DNA of 64,000 bases, from NCBI RefSeq assembly GCF_000265425.1, contig NC_018014.1, positions 372,001 through 436,000 of the forward strand, written 5' to 3'. Made by a program: the position numbers and the translations under genes. Below are positions 26,618 through 35,638 of this stretch, piece after piece. The stretch's first letter is position 1, and each line of letters opens with the position of its first letter. The stretch comes from Terriglobus roseus DSM 18391 (GTDB lineage Bacteria; Acidobacteriota; Terriglobia; Terriglobales; Acidobacteriaceae). The notes below the pieces were generated by a model. It was not told where the DNA came from, made no database searches, and saw nothing but the letters and a program-made list of their open reading frames with translations.

Positions 26618-27697
26618 TCAGCGACCTGCTGGGAAGATCATCTTCAACTCTTGCGGTGAAACTACTTCAAGCTGCGCATACGTGCACTGCGCGACAGGCT
26701 TGTCGGGCCGCCAGCGGCGGAAGTGAGCCAAGTGCCGGAAGCGATCGCCCTGCATGTGTTCGTACGCGACTTCCACAACGAGCTCAATGCGCAGCAGCTG
26801 CCAGCTCAGGTCTTTGCCATTGCTCCAACGTGACTGCCCGCCCGGCATGCGTCCGCTGGCCTGCGCGGCTTCGTCAGCCCAGTTCGCCCACGGATGATTC
26901 GTCACGGCGTCTTCGCGATAGGGCGCGAGAAACTCGACAAGCTCCTTGCGCTTGGCCGCAGTGAAGCTCGAACAAACACCCACGTGCTGCAATGCACCGG
27001 CATCGTTGTAGAGCCCGAGCAGCAACGATCCAACGGCTGTGCCCTCGCCGTCCTTGTGCCAGCGAAATCCGGCGACCACGCAGTCGCAATCGCGCTCATG
27101 CTTCACCTTCAACATGGTGCGTTTGTCCGGCGTGTACGGCCCTTCCAGTGGCTTTGCCATGACGCCATCCAGCCCCGCGCCTTCAAAGCGCGTGAACCAA
27201 TCCTGCGCAACCGTCTGATCTTGCGTCGCCGGTGTGATGTGCAGCGGCGTATCGGCATTTGCGAGGACGCGTTCCAGCTCCGCCCGCCGTTCGTGAAAGG
27301 GAGCATCGCGAAGGTCGCGATCATCGACGTGCAACAGATCGAAGAAGACAACCGATGCCGGCATCTGCGCAGCCAGAGTCTTCACGCGAGAAGCTGCAGG
27401 GTGGATGCGCAACGAAAGTGCGTCAAAGTCCAGGCCGCCCGCACGCTGAATCACAATCTCGCCGTCCAGAACGCACTGCTGTGGCAACTGTTGCAGCAGC
27501 GGCTCGCGCAGTTCGGGGAAGTAGCGGTCCAGTGGCTTGCCATCGCGGCTCTGGATGAGTAACTCATCGCCACTACGAAAGATCACGGCGCGAAAGCCGT
27601 CCCACTTCGGTTCAAAACTCCATCCGCCTGCGCTTGGAATCGCATCCACACGCTTCGCGAGCATGGGCAGAATTGGTGATGGCAGCGGGAGGCTCAT
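26618..27697 (-). CDS. ATP-dependent DNA ligase
   Basis: 359 aa. The adenylation lysine is K31 in FEPKWDGFRAVIF, motif I of ATP-dependent ligases. Motifs III/IIIa lie at DALSLRIHPAA and VVFFDLLHVDDRDLRD, IV at EGLDGVMAKPLEGPY-like and V at KVKHERDCDCVVAGFR. The C-terminal OB domain follows. This is a LigC/LigD-ligase-domain type, usually linked to DNA repair/end joining. No Ku, polymerase or nuclease domain and no neighbours of that type. ATG 27697 is used; no ribosome site is clear and a longer frame upstream to 27808 is unlikely to be coding. Confidence 0.85.
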   Translation of the reverse strand: MSLPLPSPILPMLAKRVDAIPSAGGWSFEPKWDGFRAVIFRSGDELLIQSRDGKPLDRYFPELREPLLQQLPQQCVLDGEIVIQRAGGLDFDALSLRIHPAASRVKTLAAQMPASVVFFDLLHVDDRDLRDAPFHERRAELERVLANADTPLHITPATQDQTVAQDWFTRFEGAGLDGVMAKPLEGPYTPDKRTMLKVKHERDCDCVVAGFRWHKDGEGTAVGSLLLGLYNDAGALQHVGVCSSFTAAKRKELVEFLAPYREDAVTNHPWANWADEAAQASGRMPGGQSRWSNGKDLSWQLLRIELVVEVAYEHMQGDRFRHLAHFRRWRPDKPVAQCTYAQLEVVSPQELKMIFPAGR

Positions 27698-27827
27698 AGC
27701 GGTTTGGATGCAGGTCGGACTCGCCGGGGACGGCCGGGTGATACGCAGTTTTTCACCAAGCGATGGTGGACAGACGGCATGGGCGATGCGATCTTCAGAA
27801 TTCAACACACTTCAAAGGAGCATGTAG

Positions 27828-28649
27828 ATGCCGACGATCAAAGTCAAAGATGGCGCAGAGATCTTTTATAAGGATTGGGGAACCGGCACGCCGGTTGTCT
27901 TCTCGCACGGTTGGCCGCTGAACGCCGACGCATGGGACCCGCAGATGATGTTCCTGGGCGCGCATGGCTATCGCGTCATCGCGCATGATCGCCGCGGCCA
28001 TGGCCGCAGCACGCAGACCTGGGACGGCAACGAGATGGACACGTATGCGGACGATCTTGCTGCGCTCTTCGAAGCTCTTGATCTGAAGGACGCCATCATG
28101 ATCGGCCACTCCACCGGCGGTGGCGAGGTGGCGCACTATCTCGGTCGTCACGGCTCATCACGCGTGCAGAAGGCGATCCTGATCGGCGCGGTGCCACCCA
28201 TCATGCTGAAGAGCGACAAGAATCCCGGCGGCCTACCGATTGAGGTCTTCGACGGCATTCGCGCAAACACGCTGGGCGATCGCTCGCAGTTCTTCAAGGA
28301 TCTCGCGATGCCGTTCTACGGCTACAACCGTGACGGCGCGAAGAAGAGCCAGGGAGTGCTTGACAACTTCTGGTACCAGGGGATGCAGGGCGGCATCAAG
28401 GGCTTGTATGACTGCATCAAGGCGTTCAGTGAGACGGACTTTACCGACGACCTGAAGAGCCTGAAGATTCCTGTCCTCTTCCTGCATGGCGACGACGATC
28501 AGATTGTGCCGATCGATGACGCGGCGAAGATCGGACACACCCTGGTGCCCGGTTCTACGCTGAAGATCATGCCGGGACAGCCGCATGGCATGTGCACTGT
28601 GGATGCCGACGCAATCAACGCAGAGATCCTGAAGTTTATTCAGGGGTAA
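27828..28649 (+). CDS. Alpha/beta hydrolase (non-heme chloroperoxidase-like esterase)
   Basis: 273 aa, cytoplasmic (no signal peptide). The nucleophile elbow GHSTGGGE has S95, with the catalytic Asp probably in [12 protein letters not shown] and His in PGQPHGMC. The sequence looks like the non-heme haloperoxidase/arylesterase group ([31 protein letters not shown]). The name reflects a known promiscuous reaction, not the natural substrate. AGGAG 7 nt before ATG 27828 fixes the start. It is convergent with the desaturase gene across a hairpin formed partly by that gene's end. Confidence 0.88.
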   Translation: MPTIKVKDGAEIFYKDWGTGTPVVFSHGWPLNADAWDPQMMFLGAHGYRVIAHDRRGHGRSTQTWDGNEMDTYADDLAALFEALDLKDAIMIGHSTGGGEVAHYLGRHGSSRVQKAILIGAVPPIMLKSDKNPGGLPIEVFDGIRANTLGDRSQFFKDLAMPFYGYNRDGAKKSQGVLDNFWYQGMQGGIKGLYDCIKAFSETDFTDDLKSLKIPVLFLHGDDDQIVPIDDAAKIGHTLVPGSTLKIMPGQPHGMCTVDADAINAEILKFIQG

Positions 28650-28654
28650 GTCAA

Positions 28655-28701
28655 GCGGAGGTAGAGACGCCAGCTTAGAAGCTGACCGTCTCTGCCTCCG
28701 C
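28655..28701. terminator. Long hairpin overlapping the desaturase stop codon
   Basis: GCGGAGGTAGAGACG (28655-28669) pairs with 28687-28701 over 15 bp (one G-U), and an inner CAGCTT/AAGCTG pair (28671-28676, 28679-28684) extends it. No T-run follows on either strand, so termination is uncertain. The right arm encodes the last residues (MAEAETVSF) of the minus-strand desaturase and includes its stop. Confidence 0.5.
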
Positions 28702-30261
28702 CATTTCAATCGACTTACGATCCGCAGCGGTGAAGCGATCCGCGTTGTCACCCTGCTGGTAGCGGCGGTCGAGCGCGTCTGCCGCGATCCATCCGCTCAT
28801 CATCACCATGGGCATGCCGGGGCCGGGATGTGCTGCGCCGCCGGCTAGGAACAATCCCTCGACCCCGCGCACAACGTTCGACGGCTTGAACGCGCCATTC
28901 ATGCGGCCGTGCGAGCTGAGGCCGTAGATCGCGCCGTCCAGCACGCGGTAGCGGTCGTGGATGTCCTGCGGGGTCAGCGCGCGTTCGAAGACGATACGCT
29001 CTTCAATGTCGGGCATGCCGCCGGTGCGCTTCAGCTTGTCCAGAATCACCTGGCGATAGCCCGGGAACATCTCGCGCCAGTCATGGTTGGGACGCAGGTA
29101 GGGCGTGTGCACCAGGACGTACAGCGCATCGCCACCCGGCGGCGCAGTCTCCGGCTCTGTGCGCGAAGTCGATGCGAGGTAGCACGTGGGATCCGGCGCC
29201 GGCATGCCCATGTTGTAAATGGCGTTGAACTCTTCATGCGGATCGCGCGAGAAGACGAAGTCATGGTGCGCAAGGTGGTCGTAACGCTTGTTCAGGCCCA
29301 GGTAGAGCACGACGCCGCTGCACGCGGCCTCCCAGTTCTTGCGGCGATCGAAGGATGCGGCAACGTCTGTACCCTTCAGCAGTTCGCGATGCGTGCGCAC
29401 GGCGTCTTCGTTCGATACGACCGCGTCGAAGGTGTAGGTCTCGCCCGTGGTCAGGGTGATGCCGGCCACCTGTTGCGACTCGCGCCCATGCTTCAGTTCG
29501 ATCTTCGCGACGTCGGCGTTCACGTGGTACTTGACGCCCATCTCCTTGCCCAGCTTGACCAGCGCCTCCGGGACAGCGCGCGTGCCGCCCATGGGATACC
29601 AGATGCCCTCATCGGTCTGCATGTGGCCGATGGCGCACAGGATCGCGGGGGATGCATCCGGCGACGAGCCCACGTACTGCACAAAGTGGTCGAGCATCTG
29701 GGCTGTATTGTCGTCGCTGATGTACTCGCGGATGACACCACTGACCGTCTTGCCCATGCGCATCTTCATCACGTCTTTCAGGACGTTGACGTCGAAGGCT
29801 CCGCGCCAGTCCAGCGTGTCCAGCATGGAACCGACCGGTTTCCAGAAGAAGAACTTGTCGCTGATGGTGTGCAGGTCTTCGCTGACCTTGAGGAACTCGC
29901 CGTACTTGTCGCCCAGGCCAGTCTGCTTTTGGTTCAGCGAGCGAATCATCTCCGGCGTGGAGTCTTTCAGGTCGATGACGGTGCCGTCTTCAAAGAAGCA
30001 GCGCCACGACGGATCGAGCCGCACCATGTTCAGATAGTCTTCCAGCTTGCGACCGGCCTCGGCAAAGATCTTGCGCAGTACGCTGGGCTGGATGAGGATG
30101 GTCGGCCCCATGTCGAAGCGGAATCCTTCTTCCTGTAACTGTGCGGCCTTGCCGCCCAGCCATGGGTTCTTCTCAAAGACCTCAACGGTATAGCCACGTC
30201 CGGCGAGTGTTGCTGCTGCGGCAAGGCCTGCCAGGCCGGAACCAATAACTGCTACGCGCAT
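28675..30261 (-). CDS. CrtI-family carotenoid desaturase/isomerase
   Basis: 528 aa flavoprotein. It opens with the dinucleotide-binding motif VAVIGSGLAGLAAAATLAGRG and EVFEKNPWLGGKA, then FRFDMGPTILIQPS, and ends with the C-terminal family signature (GLFLAGGAAHPGPGMPMVMMSG). CrtI enzymes desaturate phytoene or C30 precursors in the membrane. It follows another CrtI homologue (30342-31895) on the same strand after 80 bp, probably one operon. Candidates are a C40 phytoene desaturase plus partner, or a C30 CrtN/CrtP-type pair; no synthase is nearby to decide. Confidence 0.87.
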   Translation of the reverse strand: MRVAVIGSGLAGLAAAATLAGRGYTVEVFEKNPWLGGKAAQLQEEGFRFDMGPTILIQPSVLRKIFAEAGRKLEDYLNMVRLDPSWRCFFEDGTVIDLKDSTPEMIRSLNQKQTGLGDKYGEFLKVSEDLHTISDKFFFWKPVGSMLDTLDWRGAFDVNVLKDVMKMRMGKTVSGVIREYISDDNTAQMLDHFVQYVGSSPDASPAILCAIGHMQTDEGIWYPMGGTRAVPEALVKLGKEMGVKYHVNADVAKIELKHGRESQQVAGITLTTGETYTFDAVVSNEDAVRTHRELLKGTDVAASFDRRKNWEAACSGVVLYLGLNKRYDHLAHHDFVFSRDPHEEFNAIYNMGMPAPDPTCYLASTSRTEPETAPPGGDALYVLVHTPYLRPNHDWREMFPGYRQVILDKLKRTGGMPDIEERIVFERALTPQDIHDRYRVLDGAIYGLSSHGRMNGAFKPSNVVRGVEGLFLAGGAAHPGPGMPMVMMSGWIAADALDRRYQQGDNADRFTAADRKSIEMAEAETVSF

Positions 30262-30341
30262 TGCTGTAACTCCCGGGGCTCAGGGCCCTCTATCTCATGT
30301 GAGGCTCGTCAGAGGCGTAAGTGGCCCCCGGGCTCCGTCTG

Positions 30342-31895
30342 TTACTGAACAGCCAGATCGCGGTCCTGAAGCTGCGACTGATCGAAGGCGGAGCGGTCGA
30401 AGTTCCACTCATGCTTCAGTCCCATATCGTCCAGCATCAATTGCGCTGAGATCCTCGCGGACTCAAAGATCACCGGCAGACCCGATCCAGGATGCGTTCC
30501 GCCGCCCGCCAGGTAGAGACCTTCGGTCTCTTCAAAGCGGTTGTGCGGACGCAGGTGCAGCATCTGTTTCAGGCTGTGCGCCATGCTGAAGGTGCTGCCA
30601 CGATGCAGGGCAAACTCGGCTGCCCAGTTGGCTGGTGTCAGGATGCGTTCCGTGCGAATGCGATCGCGCACGTCTCCCATGCCGATACTGCCCATCTGGT
30701 CCAGCACGCGTTCGCGGAAGGGCGCGGCTTCGCGTGCCCAGTCGACGCCTTTGCAGCCATGTGTGACGGGAGCCAGAACGTAGAGCGAGCTCATGCCCTT
30801 CGGCGCAAGTGTGTCATCGCTGACACTGGCGTTCTGCACGTAGATCGATGGATCGGTCGAAAGGCGGTGACCCTTCTCAATGTCGTGCAGGTTGCCGCGA
30901 TAGTCCTTTGACAGGTAGATCGTATGGTGCGAGACATCGTCGTAACGCCCCTCGATGCCCATGTACAGCATGAACGTCGAGCAGGAGAAGTCCTTCTTGT
31001 CGATGGTATCGTCCGACCAGCGCGACCGAAGATGCTGCGGGATCAGGTTGCGCGCGGCCTCGGCGAACTCGGCATTCATCACCACGGCATCGGCCTTCAG
31101 TTCACGCTTTGCCGTCTTCACGCCGGTGGCCTTGCGACCGGTGAATTCAATGCCTTCCACGGCTTCATCGCACAGGATCTTAACGCCCATCTCTTCGCAG
31201 ATACGAGCCATGGCGCGCGTGATGGCTCCGCAGCCGCCGATGGGATGGAAGACGCCGTACTCGTACTCAAGGAACGACAAGATGGAGAAGAGGCCGGGAC
31301 AGCGGAAGGGGGACATGCCCAGGTACTTGGACTGGAAGGAGAAGCCCAGGCGGATGCGCTCGTCGCTGAAGTACTGCTTCAGTTCGTCATCAAGCGAACG
31401 CCACGGAGCCAGGATCGGCAGCAGCTTCAGCATGCCCGGCTTTAGTAGGTCGCTCCAGCCTTCGAAGGGTGATTCCAGAAAGGGCAGGAACTTCTGCAGC
31501 TTGTCGCGGTTATCGCGCATAAAGCGTTCCAGGTTGTTCGCGTCTGCTGGGCATAGCTGGGCCACCGCGGCCTTCATGCGGTCGTGGTCGCCCGTCGCCA
31601 GCAGCTCGCCGCCCTGTCCAAAGACCAGGCGGTACTGCGGATCCAGGCGGACCATGGGCACTTCGTTCTCCAGGGAGTAACCAGCTGCAGCGAAGATCTC
31701 GCTCAGGACCCGCGGGTACAAGAAAAAGGTTGGACCGTAATCGAAGTGAAAGCCGTCCTGCTCAAACGTGCTGGTCCGGCCACCTACGTGGTCGCGCTTC
31801 TCAACAATCGTGACGTCAACGCCCGACGACGCCAGCAACATGGCAGAGGCCAGTCCGCCCGGCCCTGCACCCACAATGACTACACGCTTATCCAA
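30342..31895 (-). CDS. CrtI-family carotenoid desaturase (first of pair)
   Basis: 517 aa. Motifs: VVIVGAGPGGLASAMLLASSG at the N-terminus, VEKRDHVGGRTSTF, FHFDYGPTFFLYP and the C-terminal GLYLAGGGTHPGSGLPVIFESA. It differs strongly from the next gene, so this is not a recent duplication. The start is TTG 31895, with GAGGGAG 4-5 nt upstream. It is likely the first gene of a two-gene carotenoid operon. Pink/orange pigmentation is known in Terriglobus, which fits. The exact step (desaturation, or terminal oxidation as in CrtP-like enzymes) cannot be settled by reading. Confidence 0.85.
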   Translation of the reverse strand: MDKRVVIVGAGPGGLASAMLLASSGVDVTIVEKRDHVGGRTSTFEQDGFHFDYGPTFFLYPRVLSEIFAAAGYSLENEVPMVRLDPQYRLVFGQGGELLATGDHDRMKAAVAQLCPADANNLERFMRDNRDKLQKFLPFLESPFEGWSDLLKPGMLKLLPILAPWRSLDDELKQYFSDERIRLGFSFQSKYLGMSPFRCPGLFSILSFLEYEYGVFHPIGGCGAITRAMARICEEMGVKILCDEAVEGIEFTGRKATGVKTAKRELKADAVVMNAEFAEAARNLIPQHLRSRWSDDTIDKKDFSCSTFMLYMGIEGRYDDVSHHTIYLSKDYRGNLHDIEKGHRLSTDPSIYVQNASVSDDTLAPKGMSSLYVLAPVTHGCKGVDWAREAAPFRERVLDQMGSIGMGDVRDRIRTERILTPANWAAEFALHRGSTFSMAHSLKQMLHLRPHNRFEETEGLYLAGGGTHPGSGLPVIFESARISAQLMLDDMGLKHEWNFDRSAFDQSQLQDRDLAVQ

Positions 31896-32109
31896 CGCGC
31901 TCCCTCAAGACAACAACGTCGATGACTCACAATACGCTCAGCAGAGATTGCTTAGCCGCGGAGATCAAATTGATGTCCTATGTGAGATTCGCACCTCAGC
32001 CATTCGGTGTCCTCCTCACGCAATACTTTTTGATCAGACTCGATTACATGGGAATGGGAAGCAGGCTTCGTTGGTCAGGCGCAAGCTCGGAGGGAGCTGG
32101 GATGGGGGA

Positions 32110-32769
32110 TCAGGCTAGGTCTTCGGCCGGGGATCGCTTCGTGTCTTCAATGCTGCCAATCTGAACTCGGCTATGTGCGCTATCGTGCTCCATGGCACGC
32201 AGACGGTGGAGGTCTTCCGGCGTATCCACATCGAATTCGCCACCGGGCAGCGGCACCGTGAATACGGCGTCGTCCTGCAACAGGTCGCGTGCGCCCGTGT
32301 CGCCGGTCAGATCCTGAAGTGCATGGAAGGCGAAATCCGGGAAGAGCGCCGGGATCCCGCGCCTCCCTGAGTAATAGGAAGCCACCACATGCTCGCGGTG
32401 CGAGCCCTCCATCAGCCGCATCAGGTGTTCCGGCGTAACCGTTACCTGGTCGCAGGTCAACACCAGCAGGTCATCCGCGCCGACACGCTCGGCCGCCGCA
32501 GCACCCAGTGCAAGGGACGATGCCATACCGCGCTTCCATCCCTTGTTGATCAGAATGCGTGTGCCACTGTCCGAGGTCGTCAGTGCGTCCAGGATGCGCT
32601 CGTGTTCTGCCCCAAGCACTACAAAGATGGGCGAAGCGCCCGCCTGCTGCGCGATGCGGATGGCTCGGTCAATCAGTCGTTCGCCGTGGAACTCCACCAG
32701 TTGTTTGGGCTGGCCCAGCCGTGAGGACGCGCCGGCCGCGAGCACCAGAGCCGCTACTTTGCGGCTCAC
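32110..32769 (-). CDS. MobA/MocA-like nucleotidyltransferase
   Basis: About 219 aa. The nucleotidyltransferase motif LVLAAGASSRLGQPKQL is at the N-terminus, with LINKGWKRGMASSLALGAAA, LVLTCDQVTV and DVDTPEDLHRL following. MocA-type enzymes attach CMP to molybdopterin for xanthine dehydrogenase/CO dehydrogenase-type enzymes. The start is GTG 32769, and GTGA overlaps the xdhC stop by 4 bases. The pairing with an XdhC protein supports this assignment over GTP-using MobA. Confidence 0.82.
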   Translation of the reverse strand: MSRKVAALVLAAGASSRLGQPKQLVEFHGERLIDRAIRIAQQAGASPIFVVLGAEHERILDALTTSDSGTRILINKGWKRGMASSLALGAAAAERVGADDLLVLTCDQVTVTPEHLMRLMEGSHREHVVASYYSGRRGIPALFPDFAFHALQDLTGDTGARDLLQDDAVFTVPLPGGEFDVDTPEDLHRLRAMEHDSAHSRVQIGSIEDTKRSPAEDLA

Positions 32770-33986
32770 TGGGTCACCGTAGTGCGGTCGATTGTCGGCG
32801 GTGCCGGAGCTGCAGGTTCCGGGTAGATGTTGTTCTCCGTATAGATGGCACAATTCTCAGCTGCGGGCCGTGTGGGACCATCCGCCAACAGTTGTTCAAA
32901 CTCTTCCAGGGTCATACGTCGTGGCACCACTGCATCGCGAGCGGCTGCCCGCAGGCCACCGGAAATGTGAGAGAGCGCGTGCTGCAGCTGCGCGACGATC
33001 GCCAGTGCTACCGCCTCCGGTCCATCACCGCCCAGTTCCAGGCCTATGGGGGCGTGCGTACGTTCCACGGCCAGCGATAGCGGTAGCTGGGCCATCTCTG
33101 CCGCCTCAGATAACAGGACCGCGGACCGATGCCGTGCGCCCAGCACACCCAGGTACCGGGGTCGCAGCGGCAGAAGCTCCGCCAGCAGGCGCCGATCCTG
33201 TTCGTAGGAGTGCGTCATCAACACCACGGCATCATTCTCGCGCACCGGCAGTGACGCTGCATTGGCGGCCGCGATGACCTGTTCTGCAGAGGGAAAGCGC
33301 GATGCTGCTGCGCGGTCTGCCCGGCTGTCCACCACGGCGACAGCCCAACCCATCGCCTGTGCCAGTTGTGCCAGCGGCCGTGCATCTTCGCCCGCTCCAA
33401 AGATCACCAGGCGCTGCGCGGGGTCAATCCGCTCCGAGAACATCCGGCCGTCCATGCTGCCGTGCTGCGCTCGCAAAGCGATCTTACGAAAGTCCACAAT
33501 GTCTTCTGTCGCGATTGAATCGCTCGCGAAGAGCACGTCACCGTGCGCGTCCATCACAAAGCGTTCCAGCGGCTGGCCGTCCCGTGGGAGCAACGTGGCG
33601 ATGGTGCGATGCTCGCCTTGTAACGTGGCGTGCAGGGCATCGATCAGCGCCGTTGCTTCCGGGGACCCGGCGGGTTCTGCCAGCAGGTCCACCTCGCCGC
33701 CGCAGCCCAGGCCGTAGGGGATCTCTGCAGTGTCATCGAAGGCCGTGCTGAAGTGCTCCACGCGCGCGCCATCGCGAATAAACCAGGCAGCACGGCGCAG
33801 CAACTCCGCCTCCAGGCAACCACCGCTGAGTGTGCCGGCGGCCCGACCGTCAGGTAGCGCCAGCAGACGCGCACCAGCGCGCCGGTACGACGATCCGCGC
33901 ACAGATACGAGGCTGAACAGCACGCCGCTGCCCTCGCCCGCATCCCGGCAAAGTTTCACGACGTCACGGCGCTCTTTCAGGCTCAT
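32766..33986 (-). CDS. XdhC/CoxI family molybdoenzyme maturation protein
   Basis: 406 aa. The N-terminal XdhC/CoxI domain (FSLVSVRGSSYRRAGARLLALPDG, GTLSGGCLEAELLR, YGLGCGGEVDLL) is followed by a Rossmann domain with LVIFGAGEDARPLAQLAQAMG and ending PRYLGVLGARHR. XdhC proteins bind molybdopterin cofactor and load it, sulfurated, into xanthine-dehydrogenase-family enzymes. It overlaps the downstream MocA-like gene by 4 bases. No molybdenum hydroxylase subunit gene lies in the window, so its client is elsewhere. Confidence 0.87.
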   Translation of the reverse strand: MSLKERRDVVKLCRDAGEGSGVLFSLVSVRGSSYRRAGARLLALPDGRAAGTLSGGCLEAELLRRAAWFIRDGARVEHFSTAFDDTAEIPYGLGCGGEVDLLAEPAGSPEATALIDALHATLQGEHRTIATLLPRDGQPLERFVMDAHGDVLFASDSIATEDIVDFRKIALRAQHGSMDGRMFSERIDPAQRLVIFGAGEDARPLAQLAQAMGWAVAVVDSRADRAAASRFPSAEQVIAAANAASLPVRENDAVVLMTHSYEQDRRLLAELLPLRPRYLGVLGARHRSAVLLSEAAEMAQLPLSLAVERTHAPIGLELGGDGPEAVALAIVAQLQHALSHISGGLRAAARDAVVPRRMTLEEFEQLLADGPTRPAAENCAIYTENNIYPEPAAPAPPTIDRTTVTQ

Positions 33987-34047
33987 AGTGCGAGTTTAGA
34001 TGCCGGATGACGGCAGAGGAACTCGCGGAGGTCCGTAGACGGGGAAT

Positions 34048-34083
34048 CCGGGTGTCGGATCGTGTTGGCGCTCCGATACCCGG
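34048..34083 (-). terminator. Hairpin downstream of the GH125 gene
   Basis: CCGGGTGTCGGA (34048-34059) pairs with TCCGATACCCGG (34072-34083), 12 bp with one wobble around a 12-nt loop. It lies 11 nt past the GH125 stop codon. No T-run, so activity is uncertain. Confidence 0.5.
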
Positions 34084-34093
34084 TCGGTGCTGC

Positions 34094-35581
34094 TTAGAGC
34101 GTTTCCCGCAGGATGGCCGGCCGCTCGCGATGGACCTTCAGCACCAGCTCGCCGAAGAGCGTATTCGCCCATGCGAACCAGGGCCGTGTGAACTTCGAGG
34201 GATCGTCCTTGTGGAAAGCTTCGTGCATGAAGTGCGTGCCTGCTGTGGAATCGCGCAAGGTGCGCAGGCAGGTGCGGATCTCCGCGTCGTTCGTGCTGGT
34301 GAGCGCACGCATGGTGATGCTCATGGGCCAGATGAAGTCCAGCCCCACGTGCGGTCCACCGATGCCCTCTGCCGCCTTGCCCTTGAAGAAGTAGGGGTTC
34401 TCGTCGCTCAAGGCGAAGGCGCGTGTGCGAGCGTAGAGTGCGTCATCCGGCTGGCCGGCGCTGTTGCGGCCGGTCGCACCCAGATAAGCGATCGAGAGTA
34501 AGCCGGGTGCATTCGCGTCATCCATCAGGTTGACGTTGCCGAAGCCGTCGATCTCGTACGCCCAAATCTCACCCATGCGCGGGTGTGTGACGCGGCCGTG
34601 ATGCGTTGTTGCGACAAGGACTTCTTCGGCAAGCGCGCTGGCATCGGCGGCCAGAGTTGTGTTGTGCAGTGCGGTCGCCAGCTCGGAGAGCATGCGCAGA
34701 GCGACGACTGCGAAGAGGTTTGCAGGGACGAAGAGTGGATAGGTGCACGAGTCGTCCGAGGGACGGAAGATGGAGTGCAGCATGCCGTTGGGCCGCGTCG
34801 GCGCGCCGTAGCCGTCCAGGATGACGGAGTCGGTGGGGCTCTGCGCTGCACGCTGAAAGTGGTACGGTCCGCGGCCGTTTTGCCGTTGTTGTTCGCGGAA
34901 GGTCTTCACGATAAGCGTTGCGGCTGCGACCCACTCGCTGTCGAAGGGCTTGGTGTCGCCGGTTGCCTTCCAGTAGCCATGCGCTAAACGGATTGGGTAA
35001 CAAAGCGAATCAATCTCCCACTTGCGTTCGCCCACGCCGGGCTTGTGATCGGTGGCATCCTTCACCGCCCACTCCAGCGGTGAATCCGTGGGCTTGCGGC
35101 GGAAGGCATTGGCGTACGGGTCGAGCAGGATGCACTGCGCGTGCCGATGGATCAGGCCAGCAATGACGCGGGCCAACGCTGGATCCTGCTTCGCGAAAGG
35201 CAGGTAGGGCTGCATCTGCGCTGAGGAGTCGCGGAGCCATAGCGCGTCGATGTCGCCGGTGATGACGAAGGTGTCCAGCTTGCCGCCGCTATCGCTGTGG
35301 AAGACGGTGGTGTCGAGCGTGTTGGGGAGGCAGTTCCCAAAGATGGTGCGCAGTTCGGTGTCGGCGATGTCGCGGCTGACGGCCTTGATGGCGTCTTCTA
35401 CGGCTGCGGAGCGGAAGAGTCGTTCGGCCGGCGCGGGGCGTGTGGTGAGGTCGCGCTTGGTGTATTGGCCCAGCATTGGCGCGGGTAACAGCGTCTGCGC
35501 GACCTGAGCGGCGCCCAGCATGGCGGCGGACTTCAGAAGCTTGCGGCGGTTCAGAGAGCTCGATTCGACGGGGACATTCAC
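34094..35581 (-). CDS. GH125 exo-alpha-1,6-mannosidase, Tat-type signal
   Basis: 495 aa. The family core GDIDALWLRDSSAQMQPYLPF, plus CILLDPYANAF, PGVGERKWEIDSLCYPIRL, YGAPTRPNGM and WPMSITMRALTS are those of GH125, whose members remove alpha-1,6-mannose, for example from fungal or bacterial mannans. The N-terminus (SSLNRRKLLKSAAMLGAAQV) has a twin-Arg-like signal peptide. Start GTG 35581. It lies just after the GH79 gene (57 bp) on the same strand, with which it may form an exported-glycosidase operon. Together with GH92 it suggests mannose-rich glycans as food. Confidence 0.87.
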   Translation of the reverse strand: MNVPVESSSLNRRKLLKSAAMLGAAQVAQTLLPAPMLGQYTKRDLTTRPAPAERLFRSAAVEDAIKAVSRDIADTELRTIFGNCLPNTLDTTVFHSDSGGKLDTFVITGDIDALWLRDSSAQMQPYLPFAKQDPALARVIAGLIHRHAQCILLDPYANAFRRKPTDSPLEWAVKDATDHKPGVGERKWEIDSLCYPIRLAHGYWKATGDTKPFDSEWVAAATLIVKTFREQQRQNGRGPYHFQRAAQSPTDSVILDGYGAPTRPNGMLHSIFRPSDDSCTYPLFVPANLFAVVALRMLSELATALHNTTLAADASALAEEVLVATTHHGRVTHPRMGEIWAYEIDGFGNVNLMDDANAPGLLSIAYLGATGRNSAGQPDDALYARTRAFALSDENPYFFKGKAAEGIGGPHVGLDFIWPMSITMRALTSTNDAEIRTCLRTLRDSTAGTHFMHEAFHKDDPSKFTRPWFAWANTLFGELVLKVHRERPAILRETL

Positions 35582-35638
35582 GCAAGCATTCGAACAGATT
35601 TGCTTGTCCGTTGTCTTGCGGTGCGTGTGAACGCGGGG

